This document shows, piece by piece, positions 57,472 through 64,000 of a DNA stretch of 64,000 nucleotides; position 1 is the stretch's first letter; each line of letters starts with the position of its first letter. This stretch comes from an uncultured Eubacteriales bacterium (lineage in GTDB: Bacteria; Bacillota; Clostridia; Christensenellales; Aristaeellaceae): the NCBI GenBank assembly GCA_944349855.1, contig CALVNS010000002.1, positions 1-64,000 of the forward strand, read 5' to 3'. The position numbers and the translations under genes are program-made. Under the pieces are notes generated by a model. That model was not told the DNA's origin. It saw only the letters and a list, made by a program, of their open reading frames with translations, and made no database searches.

Positions 57472-59475
57472 TCATCCGTTGCCGTCCTCAGGGCCGCACG
57501 CGGCGAGCACTTCGCCCGTGACGGGCTGGATGTAGACGCTGTATCCCTGGGTGGGGTCGTCGCCGTATCGCAGGTTGACCTGATAGTACGGCCGGTTGAA
57601 GGTGACAATTTCATCGCCGTTACGCACGCGGGACTGGTAGCTGCCGTCCTCGCCGACCGTGATGAAGTAGACGCCGTCCGGCTCGGCCGGCTCCAGTCCG
57701 CCCTCATCCAGCCCCCACCGCTCCGCGACGGCCCGGCGCGCGATGTCGGTCGCCTCCCGGGCGGAGATGTCGCCCTCTCTGGGCACGCCATGATCCCCGC
57801 CCCACGCCTCGGCCCGCCGCTCGAACATCCATGTCTCTTCGCTGCGGATCGCCTCGGACGACAGCAGCAGCTCAAACGCCCGGGGCAGCGATTTTTGCAC
57901 GCTGGCCACGAACGCCTCCCCCACCTTCACACTCCAGACCAGGACAAAGCCCGTCTCATTTCCCGCCTGTACGTGGTACCAATCCCCGACGCGGCCCCAC
58001 AGCGTCACCTCCGTCCCGGCGCTGAGCAGGCCGATCGCCTGCGCGTCATCCCGCGCCTGCGCCAGCAGGAAGGCCTGCGTCGTGACCCGGCCGCGGGGCA
58101 ACGATGCCGCTTGCGCGTTTCTCGGGCCCGTCGCTCCCATCAGGTCGCTCAGCGGCACGTAGCCATATACCGCTCCATTGCCAAAAGAGCCGTAGGCCCA
58201 ATCCTGCCCCGCATAGATGCGCTCCGCATGAAACGGCGCGCCATCGTAATAAACCGCCAACGGCGTTTCCCACAGGCTCGCATCCGGCTGCGCGCAAAGC
58301 CGCGTGCCCACGCCATGCGTGCCGGAAACGCTCACCGCGACGCCATAGGGGATCGCCTCTTGCGACGCCTGCGTCGCCATGGGCGCAGCCGCATCCGTCG
58401 CCACGGGCGTAGCCGCATCCGTCGCCATGGGCGTCAATGCCGCCCGCGCCGTCTCCTCCTCCGGCTCCAGCGCCAGCGCCATGCCCATGCCCAGCGTCAG
58501 CGCCACCGTGAGGCATGCGGCCAGCGCGCCAATGCGCTTCGTTCCCATATCCATGATCGAAAGAATGCGGCGCTTCATGCCGTTCACACCGCCGTAATAG
58601 CTCGTGCACAGCACCGAGCGCGCGCCGGAATGACGGCGGATGATGCCGATGAGCGTCTCACTGTAGTACTGACGTGCGTCCAGGTCCGTATTGCGCACGA
58701 CCAGCGCATCGCATGACGCCTCGCAGTGATACGCCAGCGCCCGGGCGACGTAGCGCATGAATGGATTGAACCAATGCATCGCGCGCGCCAGCATCAGCAG
58801 CATCTTGGCGGGAATGTCGCCCCGGCGCAGGTGATACAGCTCGTGCAGGAGCACCAGCTCCAGCGCACGGCCGGTCAGCGCTGTATACGGCAGGAGGATG
58901 ACGGGCCTGAACACGCCCACGAGCATGGGACTGGCCACCGCCGGGCACCGTCGCAGGCGCACACGATGGCGCACGCCCGCATGCGCCTTCGCGCGTGTCA
59001 GGGCGTCCAGCGGCTCCTTCTCTCCGATCGGACGGCTCCAGCGGCGCACGGTGCGCACGAAGCGCACATGGACGGCCAGCGATGCGGCCAGCCACGCGGT
59101 TGCGCCCAACATCCATACGGCGAACGCCGCCTGTACGGGAGAAAATGCGAAGCGCGCATCCGCCTGAAGGGCTTGCTCCCCGCCGTCTTGCGCGCCGGCG
59201 ATGTCCTGCCCCTGCGCCGGCACGCCGCCGTCCTGCTGCGCGGGTGCGACCAGGCGAACCTCCCAGTCAGGGGCTGGCAGCGCCACCGTCACCGCGGCGG
59301 GGAAAGCGCCGGGACGAACCGGCACGGCAAAGCCCACCACCACCACCAGCCACAGCGCATACAGACAGCGCGGACTGTAGCGGCGCTCAAGCAGCGGCGT
59401 GAGCGCCAGCAGCAGGCACGAAAGAACCGTCATCGTAAGCGTGCACTCCAGGAGGTTCAGCAGGAACCCCTCCAT
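57472..59475 (-). CDS. BlaR1-type M56 membrane metallopeptidase with SH3 and PepSY-like extracellular part
   Basis: A 667-residue protein. Transmembrane helices near 8-30, 38-52, 112-135 and 318-345 surround a cytosolic M56 domain with HELYH (H211, E212, H215) followed by RRGDIPAKMLLMLARAMHWFNP and CEASCDALVV. The fourth helix is followed by a short MATDAA/VATDAA repeat, an SH3-like region (about 420-510, YGYVPLSDLMG and AGTEVTLWGRVGDWYHVQAGNETGFV) and a PepSY-like C-terminus ending GEVLAACGPEDGNG. There is no penicillin-binding sensor as in true BlaR1. It should sense an extracellular signal and cleave the BlaI-type repressor encoded three bases upstream. Confidence 0.88.
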   Translation of the reverse strand: MEGFLLNLLECTLTMTVLSCLLLALTPLLERRYSPRCLYALWLVVVVGFAVPVRPGAFPAAVTVALPAPDWEVRLVAPAQQDGGVPAQGQDIAGAQDGGEQALQADARFAFSPVQAAFAVWMLGATAWLAASLAVHVRFVRTVRRWSRPIGEKEPLDALTRAKAHAGVRHRVRLRRCPAVASPMLVGVFRPVILLPYTALTGRALELVLLHELYHLRRGDIPAKMLLMLARAMHWFNPFMRYVARALAYHCEASCDALVVRNTDLDARQYYSETLIGIIRRHSGARSVLCTSYYGGVNGMKRRILSIMDMGTKRIGALAACLTVALTLGMGMALALEPEEETARAALTPMATDAATPVATDAAAPMATQASQEAIPYGVAVSVSGTHGVGTRLCAQPDASLWETPLAVYYDGAPFHAERIYAGQDWAYGSFGNGAVYGYVPLSDLMGATGPRNAQAASLPRGRVTTQAFLLAQARDDAQAIGLLSAGTEVTLWGRVGDWYHVQAGNETGFVLVWSVKVGEAFVASVQKSLPRAFELLLSSEAIRSEETWMFERRAEAWGGDHGVPREGDISAREATDIARRAVAERWGLDEGGLEPAEPDGVYFITVGEDGSYQSRVRNGDEIVTFNRPYYQVNLRYGDDPTQGYSVYIQPVTGEVLAACGPEDGNG

Positions 59476-59478
59476 ATG

Positions 59479-59862
59479 TCACCGCCCCTTTTCTCTCGCT
59501 TCCTTTACAAAGCGCGCCAGCTCGTCCAGGTCGTCCTGCGTCAGTTCGTCCCGTCGCAGCGCGCCGATCAGGCTGGCAACGCTGTTGTTGTGATAGCGGC
59601 TGACAAACGACTCCGTCTCCATGCGCAGATACGCCTCGCGCGTGATCAGCGGATAAAAGGCGCGCCCGCGCCCCGGCCCCTGCTCGGCCCGCAAAAATCC
59701 CCGCTCCGTCAGCCTTCCAAAGAGGGATACCACCGTCTGAATCTTCCAGCCGCGCTCACGCCCAAGCCTGTCCATCACCGTGGTCGTCGTCACCGGCGGC
59801 TGTGCGTCCCAAATCACCTGCATCACCTGAAATTCCGCATCCGGCAATCTCTTGGACTTCAT
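59479..59862 (-). CDS. BlaI/MecI/CopY-family repressor
   Basis: A 127-residue winged-helix repressor: LPDAEFQVMQVIWDAQPPVTTTTVMDRLGRERGWKIQTVVSLFGRLTERGFLRAEQGPGRGRAFYPLITREAY, with the cleavable linker and a C-terminal dimerisation helix (DELTQDDLDELARFVKEAR). BlaI proteins bind palindromic operators and are inactivated by the partner M56 peptidase. GGGAGGAGGGG precedes the ATG. It is first in the operon with the peptidase gene, under the promoter at 59906-59934. A dyad overlaps that promoter, so autoregulation is likely. Confidence 0.92.
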   Translation of the reverse strand: MKSKRLPDAEFQVMQVIWDAQPPVTTTTVMDRLGRERGWKIQTVVSLFGRLTERGFLRAEQGPGRGRAFYPLITREAYLRMETESFVSRYHNNSVASLIGALRRDELTQDDLDELARFVKEAREKGR

Positions 59863-59883
59863 GCGATCCCCTCCTCCCGATCA

Positions 59884-59911
59884 AGACAATATGTCTTATA
59901 TAGACATGTTA
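59884..59911. promoter_or_regulatory. Candidate BlaI-type operator
   Basis: AGACA-ATA-TGTCT (59884-59896) is a perfect dyad, and AGACATGT (59902-59909) repeats the half-site next to it. The second overlaps the -10 box of the minus-strand promoter, a location suited to repression. Confidence 0.6.
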
Positions 59912-59934
59912 CCCTCTCCCGCCTCGTTTGTCAA
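59906..59934 (-). promoter_or_regulatory. Promoter of the blaI-M56 operon
   Basis: On the minus strand consensus TTGACA (59929-59934), 17 bases and TAACAT (59906-59911). Confidence 0.7.
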
Positions 59935-59946
59935 GCCCATTTGCGC

Positions 59947-59975
59947 TTGACAGTCCGCCGCACGGCCCGTATACT
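59947..59975 (+). promoter_or_regulatory. Promoter of the esterase gene
   Basis: Consensus TTGACA (59947-59952), 17 bases and TATACT (59970-59975), 47 bases before the start. An AGACAT half-site follows at about 59981. Confidence 0.75.
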
Positions 59976-60021
59976 ACTAAAGACATCCAATTCAAAAGAC
60001 CGGCGGAAGAGGGGACAATCG

Positions 60022-60777
60022 ATGCAGGAGCAGTACTTTCGTGAATATGCCCGCGCGCTCGGGCGGGACATGGAATTCAAGGTGTATGGCCATGCGGGGC
60101 GCCCGGTGTTGGCCTTTCCGTCGCAGGACGGGCGGTTCTTCGACTTCAAGGACAACGGCATGGTCGACTCCGTTGGGCACCTGATTGAAGCGGGACGCGC
60201 GCAGATCTTCTGCTGCGACTCCATCGACCGGGAGACGTGGTCGGCGACATGGCGCGAGCCGCGCGCGCGCCTGGAGCAGCACGAGCGTTGGTTCGCCTAC
60301 GTCACGGACGAGCTCGTCCCGCGCATATGGGAGATCAGCCGCGCGGCGGGCGACGGCCTGGACCGCGGCGGCATCGTGACGACGGGCTGCTCGATGGGCG
60401 CGTTTCACGCGGCCAACTTTTTCTTCCGCCGGCCGGAGCTGTTTGGCGGAGTGATCGGGCTGTCGGGCCTGTACGACGCGCACTACTTCTTCGGCGACGC
60501 CTTCGACGAGCTGGCGTATCTGAATTCGCCGGTGGACTCACTTGCCAACATGCCGGCGGATCATCCCTACATCGCGCTGTACAACGCGCGGCAGATTGTT
60601 CTGTGCGTGGGGCAAGGGGCATGGGAGCACGAGATGCTGCCCTCCAACCGCCGGCTCGCGGAGATCTTCCGGGAGAAGGGCATCCACGGCTGGGTCGATT
60701 TTTGGGGCTATGACGTCGCGCATGACTGGCCGTGGTGGCGCCGTCAGCTGCCCTATTTTCTGGAGCAGATGGTCTGA
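60022..60777 (+). CDS. Alpha/beta-hydrolase of the esterase-D-like family
   Basis: A 251-residue serine esterase. The nucleophile elbow is GCSMGAFHA with the GxSxG serine, and the catalytic histidine is likely in VAHDWPWWRRQLPYF near the C-terminus; an acid residue probably lies in DFWGYD. Similar proteins are annotated as putative esterases that act on acetyl-sugars or S-formylglutathione, but the substrate is not predictable. No signal peptide is seen. GAGGGG precedes the ATG at 60022. It is divergent from blaI, whose operator lies 100 bases away, so shared control is possible. Confidence 0.85.
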   Translation: MQEQYFREYARALGRDMEFKVYGHAGRPVLAFPSQDGRFFDFKDNGMVDSVGHLIEAGRAQIFCCDSIDRETWSATWREPRARLEQHERWFAYVTDELVPRIWEISRAAGDGLDRGGIVTTGCSMGAFHAANFFFRRPELFGGVIGLSGLYDAHYFFGDAFDELAYLNSPVDSLANMPADHPYIALYNARQIVLCVGQGAWEHEMLPSNRRLAEIFREKGIHGWVDFWGYDVAHDWPWWRRQLPYFLEQMV

Positions 60778-60780
60778 CGC

Positions 60781-61710
60781 TCATGCGTCAAACAGCGCTG
60801 TGGAGAAATAGCGCTCCGCCGTGTCGGGCAGTATGGTGACGATTCGCTTTCCCGGGCCAAGTGCCCGCGCCATTTGGAGCGCAGCGGCGACATTTGTTCC
60901 GCTGGTAATGCCGCACATCAGCCCCTCCAGCCGCGCCAGATCCCTGGCCGTCTGCAGCGCCTGTGCGTCCGTGATGACGCACACGCGATCTATCAGCGCC
61001 GTATTCAGGTTGTTCGGCACGAGGCCGTCGCCGATGCCCATCTGCACGTGCGATCCGACCCGTCCGCCCGAGAGGACGGCCGCGTTCTCCGGTTCGGCGG
61101 CCCAGATCGCGATGCGCGGATTGTGCGCGCGCAGCACCTCGCCGATGCCGGTGAGCGTGCCGCCCGTGCCAAATCCCGCGCAAAAGCCGTCCACGTCGCC
61201 GCCGGTCTGCTCCAGGATCTCCCGCGCAGTGCCCCGGCGGTGGGCCTCCGGATTGGCCGGATTGTCAAACTGGCCGGGCACAAAGACGCGCGGATCCTCC
61301 TGCGCCATCTCGTCCGCCAGGCGCCGGCACGCCGCAATGCACGCGCCGATGTCGCCCTCGTCATGCACCAGCACGACCTGCGCGCCGTAGTGTCGCACGA
61401 GCTTGCGGCGCTCCTGCGACACCGAGTCGGGCATGATCACGCGCACCCGGTATCCCTTGACTGCACCGCACAGCGCCAGGCCGACGCCCTGATTGCCGCT
61501 CGTCGGCTCGACGATGACGGTATCGGGCCCGATCAGGCCGCGCCGCTCCGCATCCTCGATCATGCCCAGCGCCGTGCGCGTCTTGATCGAGCCGCCCACG
61601 TTCAGGCCCTCGAATTTGGCGAGCACCTGCGCGCCTCCGGCCGGCGCCATACGCGTCAATCGGACCATTGGCGTGTGTCCGACCGCCTCCAGAATGTTGT
61701 TATATATCAC
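60781..61710 (-). CDS. Cysteine synthase family PLP enzyme
   Basis: A 309-residue fold-type II PLP enzyme that should make cysteine from O-acetylserine and sulfide or a related substrate. PLP binds K43 in GGSIKTRTA; the phosphate site is GFGTGGTLTG. The substrate loop is TSGNQG instead of the usual TSGNTG, and the C-terminal loop is ITSGTN instead of ISSGA, so this is a variant subgroup and a different acceptor is possible. Translation starts at GTG 61710 behind GGGAG. It converges with the esterase gene, leaving three bases between the stops. Confidence 0.88.
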   Translation of the reverse strand: MIYNNILEAVGHTPMVRLTRMAPAGGAQVLAKFEGLNVGGSIKTRTALGMIEDAERRGLIGPDTVIVEPTSGNQGVGLALCGAVKGYRVRVIMPDSVSQERRKLVRHYGAQVVLVHDEGDIGACIAACRRLADEMAQEDPRVFVPGQFDNPANPEAHRRGTAREILEQTGGDVDGFCAGFGTGGTLTGIGEVLRAHNPRIAIWAAEPENAAVLSGGRVGSHVQMGIGDGLVPNNLNTALIDRVCVITDAQALQTARDLARLEGLMCGITSGTNVAAALQMARALGPGKRIVTILPDTAERYFSTALFDA

Positions 61711-61750
61711 TCAAGCTCCCACCTTTCCGATGTTTTTCAGCTTATCGTGC

Positions 61751-61780
61751 ATTATATCCTATGGGCCGGGCGGATGAAAA
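61751..61780 (-). promoter_or_regulatory. Promoter of the cysteine synthase gene
   Basis: On the minus strand consensus TATAAT (61751-61756) with TTTTCA (61775-61780) 18 bases upstream. Confidence 0.5.
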
Positions 61781-61826
61781 GCCCCAAATGCCGCGGCCTG
61801 TTGATCTCGACGGAGGGAAACCACCG

Positions 61827-63158
61827 ATGCGACTGCTCGTCTGCCTGATCTCGTTGGCGCTTGCCCTGACGCCCGGTTTGGCCCGGGGAGAGGAGGGGTT
61901 TTACGACGCCATGCCGTTCTTTTTGCAGGTGACGCAGGAGGAGCGCCGTGAGGACGTATCGCCGGACAGCTCCATTGTGCGCGTCTATCCGGATACGCAA
62001 AACGACCAGATCGACGCGGACATGCGCGCGCTGGTGGATGAACTGGTGGAGACGAACCGGGAGCGGCTGCCGCTGCGCGCAAAGCTGGCCGAGGCCTGTC
62101 TGGACGTGGGGCCGTACATCTCGCGCACGGGTACGAGCTGGATGAGCTTCCTGACGGTCGCGCGGGTGGCGGCGAACCGCGAGCAGCTGTGGGTCGACTA
62201 CGACGCCCGGGTCTACGACGTGGAGACGGGCGAGCGCATCCTGCTCACCGACGTGTTCGCGCCCGACAGTCCCGCATGGGCGCTGCTCTCGCAGGCCGTG
62301 CGCGAGCAGCTGACTGCCGCCTTCCCGCAGGAGGAGCCAGACGCCGCCGCGCTGGACGCACTGTGCCGGCCGGAAGCCCTGCAAGGCGCGGCCTTCACGC
62401 TGGGCGCCGCCCGCCTGATGCTCACCTATCGCGCGGACGCGCTGTATCCGGGCAAAAACACCCTGCTGCACGTCGTCCTCTACTACCCGCAGGTGCGTCC
62501 CTACATGACGCCGCGCGCGCAGGCGCAGACAGACAACAGCCGCTTTCGCATGGTCGCCCTGACGTATGATGACGGCGGCGCGCGTTCCTACACGATGAAT
62601 GTGCTCAGCCGCCTGCGCCTGGGCGCGGCGGGCGCGACATTCTTCGTCGTGGGGACAAACATCGCCCAGAATCATGACACCCTCTGCCGGCAGCAGGATG
62701 CGGGCTTCTCCGTACAGAGTCATGGGTATTATCACATCTATTCGTACGATATGGACGTGCAGGATGCCTTTGACTGGAAGCAGCGCTTTGCAGAAGAGCT
62801 GAGCGCCGTCACGGGCGTCCCGCCCACCCTGATGCGCGCGCCCGGCGGCATCGACGACTTCTATGTGGAGAACGGCATCGGCTATCCGCTGATCCACTGG
62901 TCACTCAGCAGCGCGGACTCCGGCAACGACGCCTATGCGCATATCGCCAACCGCGTGATCTACAGCGTCGAGGACGGCGACATTGTGCTCATGCACGACA
63001 TCAACAAGGGCGCCTACCGCTATACCCAGTCCATCGTCAATGCGCTGAATGCTCGGGGCTTCCTGTGCGTCACCGTGCAGGAGCTGTTTGCAGACGCGGG
63101 CACCCCCCTGATGGACGATCAGGTATACTACGGCGCCGGTCCGGCGGTCGAAAAATGA
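61827..63158 (+). CDS. PdaC-like polysaccharide (peptidoglycan) deacetylase
   Basis: A 443-residue exported enzyme with a signal peptide (MRLLVCLISLALALTPGLARGEE). The N-terminal 230 residues resemble DUF3298/PdaC-type domains (LWVDYDARVYDVETGERILLTDVFA). The NodB deacetylase domain starts at VALTYDDGGARSYTMNVL (TYDDGG in place of TFDDGP), with SHGYYH as the metal-binding histidine motif, MRAPGG (for RPPGG) and IVLMHD near the end. It probably deacetylates wall glycans, giving lysozyme resistance or spore-cortex changes. GGAGGG lies nine bases before ATG 61827. Motif changes are mild and do not suggest loss of activity. Confidence 0.88.
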   Translation: MRLLVCLISLALALTPGLARGEEGFYDAMPFFLQVTQEERREDVSPDSSIVRVYPDTQNDQIDADMRALVDELVETNRERLPLRAKLAEACLDVGPYISRTGTSWMSFLTVARVAANREQLWVDYDARVYDVETGERILLTDVFAPDSPAWALLSQAVREQLTAAFPQEEPDAAALDALCRPEALQGAAFTLGAARLMLTYRADALYPGKNTLLHVVLYYPQVRPYMTPRAQAQTDNSRFRMVALTYDDGGARSYTMNVLSRLRLGAAGATFFVVGTNIAQNHDTLCRQQDAGFSVQSHGYYHIYSYDMDVQDAFDWKQRFAEELSAVTGVPPTLMRAPGGIDDFYVENGIGYPLIHWSLSSADSGNDAYAHIANRVIYSVEDGDIVLMHDINKGAYRYTQSIVNALNARGFLCVTVQELFADAGTPLMDDQVYYGAGPAVEK

Positions 63159-63247
63159 GCGCCCACCCGCCGCGTCCGACACTTTGCCCGCCGTCTTCTC
63201 CGGGGATGGCGGGCTCTTCCCTGCGCCGCGGTTTTGCGCTCCGCCCC

Positions 63248-63276
63248 TTGACAAATCCCCGGCATTGCCGCAAAAT
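63248..63276 (+). promoter_or_regulatory. Promoter of the DUF5655-like gene
   Basis: Consensus TTGACA (63248-63253), 17 bases and CAAAAT (63271-63276), a weaker -10. Confidence 0.5.
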
Positions 63277-63331
63277 GTTGCTGTATTCGCGCTCGCCCAA
63301 AAGCCCTGTATGGCTGAAAGGGGGGATGGGG

Positions 63332-63706
63332 ATGTCCTTTGAGGAAGTCGCATTCTTCCATGAGATGCCGCAACTGCTGTCGCTGTATGCCCCACTTCGG
63401 GAGCAGCTGGCGCGCGCGCATCCGGACATGGGCGTCAGGGTCTCCAAGACCCAGATTTCCTTTCGCAATCGTCACGTCTTCGCGATGGTCTCCCTGCCCT
63501 TTCGCAGGCTCAGGGGATGGCCGGAGGCGTACTTGCTGGTCTCGTTCGGCCTGCCGTACCGCAAGGAATCTCCGCGCATTGTTCAGGCCGTGGAGGCGTA
63601 TCCCAACCGTTGGACGCATCACGTTCCGATCGTGTCGGAGGACGAAATTGACGATGCGCTGATGTCCTGGCTTGACGAGGCCTTCTGGTTTTCCGCAGCC
63701 AAATGA
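63332..63706 (+). CDS. DUF5655-like protein
   Basis: A 124-residue cytosolic protein. The pattern FFHEMPQLLSLYAPLREQL, VSKTQISFRNRHVFAMVSLPF, YLLVSFGLPYRKESPRIVQAVEAYPNRWTHHVPI and DALMSWLDEAFWFS matches proteins I associate with DUF5655, which have no known function. AAAGGGGGG suits ATG 63332 better than ATG 63326, which is out of frame. It stands alone with its own promoter, 170 bases after the deacetylase. Confidence 0.7.
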   Translation: MSFEEVAFFHEMPQLLSLYAPLREQLARAHPDMGVRVSKTQISFRNRHVFAMVSLPFRRLRGWPEAYLLVSFGLPYRKESPRIVQAVEAYPNRWTHHVPIVSEDEIDDALMSWLDEAFWFSAAK

Positions 63707-63763
63707 CGGACGCGAAGGCGGCCTCGCGGGCCGCGGCCAGTCCCAGGGCCAAACGGTGGCTAT

Positions 63764-63789
63764 GCACGTCTCGCAAGACGTGCTATACT
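63764..63789 (+). promoter_or_regulatory. Dyad and -10 element upstream of the LarE-like gene
   Basis: A perfect eight-base inverted repeat (GCACGTCT, CGCA, AGACGTGC; 63764-63783) abuts TATACT (63784-63789). The -35 is poor, so the dyad could be an activator or repressor site. Confidence 0.45.
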
Positions 63790-63820
63790 GAGGACAAATA
63801 CATCCGAATGGAGGGGTCGA

Positions 63821-64000
63821 ATGCACAGCCCCATTGACGCTGCCACGCGCGCAGCCGAATCGCGCCTTTCGGCCTTTTTCCGCGAGTATCCGCGCGCGGC
63901 GCTGGCCTTTTCCGGCGGCGCGGATTCCGCATATCTGCTCTATGCCGCCAGACGCTTCGGCTGCGACGTGCACGCCTACTGCGTACACACCGCGTTTCAG
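63821..64000 (+). CDS. larE: LarE-like sulfur transferase, N-terminal part (runs off the window)
   Basis: The first 60 codons of a PP-loop ATPase. The ATP-binding motif is FSGGADSAYLLYAA near residue 31, followed by GCDVHAYCVHTAFQ, which fits LarE, the enzyme that donates sulfur to build the nickel-pincer cofactor of lactate racemase. Other PP-loop enzymes such as NAD synthetase or GMP synthase are less likely given this short N-terminus. GGAGGGG precedes the ATG. The gene is cut by the window end, so cofactor-binding and catalytic cysteine regions cannot be checked. Confidence 0.75.
   Translation, partial: MHSPIDAATRAAESRLSAFFREYPRAALAFSGGADSAYLLYAARRFGCDVHAYCVHTAFQ

Overview
The window is a GC-rich, densely packed bacterial chromosome segment. 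It most resembles an anaerobic member of the Clostridia (Bacillota). Supporting signs are strong GGAGG-type ribosome binding sites, sigma-A-like promoters with 17-base spacers, many rho-independent terminators, and typical gene families: NfnAB, pyruvate formate-lyase with its activase, YesM/YesN with Lpl-type ABC transporters, BlaI/BlaR1, LrgAB, a RelQ-type synthetase, GH3 and GH42 glycosidases, and an anaerobic-type (Cys) sulfatase. The genus is not determinable by eye; a gut commensal of the Christensenellales/Oscillospirales kind is a guess. No rRNA, CRISPR array, transposase or integrase was seen.

Layout. 1-10.9 kb: YbaK-type deacylase, GNAT, a minus-strand operon (SCP2-like protein, Fe-alcohol dehydrogenase, aldehyde dehydrogenase), hemolysin III-type membrane protein, GtrB-like glycosyltransferase, GH3 glycosidase, LrgAB and a Y-family polymerase. 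11-20.2 kb: sugar ABC importer without its ATPase, an MFS permease with an SDR, then a divergent pair of a serine hydrolase and a GH42 beta-galactosidase. 20.2-22.7 kb: an AT-richer islet with a broken 34-codon ORF, a coiled-coil DUF4041/T5orf172 (GIY-YIG-like) protein and an orphan HicB; this is the clearest accessory DNA. 22.7-28.4 kb: phosphohexomutase, small alarmone synthetase, RlmA-type methyltransferase and NfnAB. 28.5-37 kb: a single-strand glycan module (YesM/YesN, Lpl-type solute-binding protein and permeases, sulfatase), followed by tRNA-Lys.

37.4-46.7 kb: a secreted protein with four peptidoglycan-binding repeats, a pyroglutamyl-peptidase/PNPOx fusion, MATE exporter, a two-component system, a TVP38-type protein, and a xylulokinase operon ending in two small proteins. 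46.8-54 kb: a 56-residue protein, NimA-like protein, Ogt, then pflBA preceded by a clear ZTP (pfl-motif) riboswitch with terminator, a lipoprotein and a membrane-anchored PIG-L enzyme. 54-64 kb: MarR/MATE, a secreted PepSY-like protein, an XRE-TPR regulator, a BlaI/M56 pair whose protease carries the same C-terminal module as the secreted protein, an esterase, cysteine synthase, PdaC-like deacetylase, a DUF5655-like protein, and the start of a LarE-like gene.

Taken together the genes suggest a fermentative anaerobe. It takes up sugars by ABC and other carriers, hydrolyses beta-glycosides and beta-galactosides, and probably removes sulfate from host or plant glycans. It ferments through pyruvate formate-lyase, balances NADH/NADPH/ferredoxin through Nfn, and remodels and monitors its cell wall.
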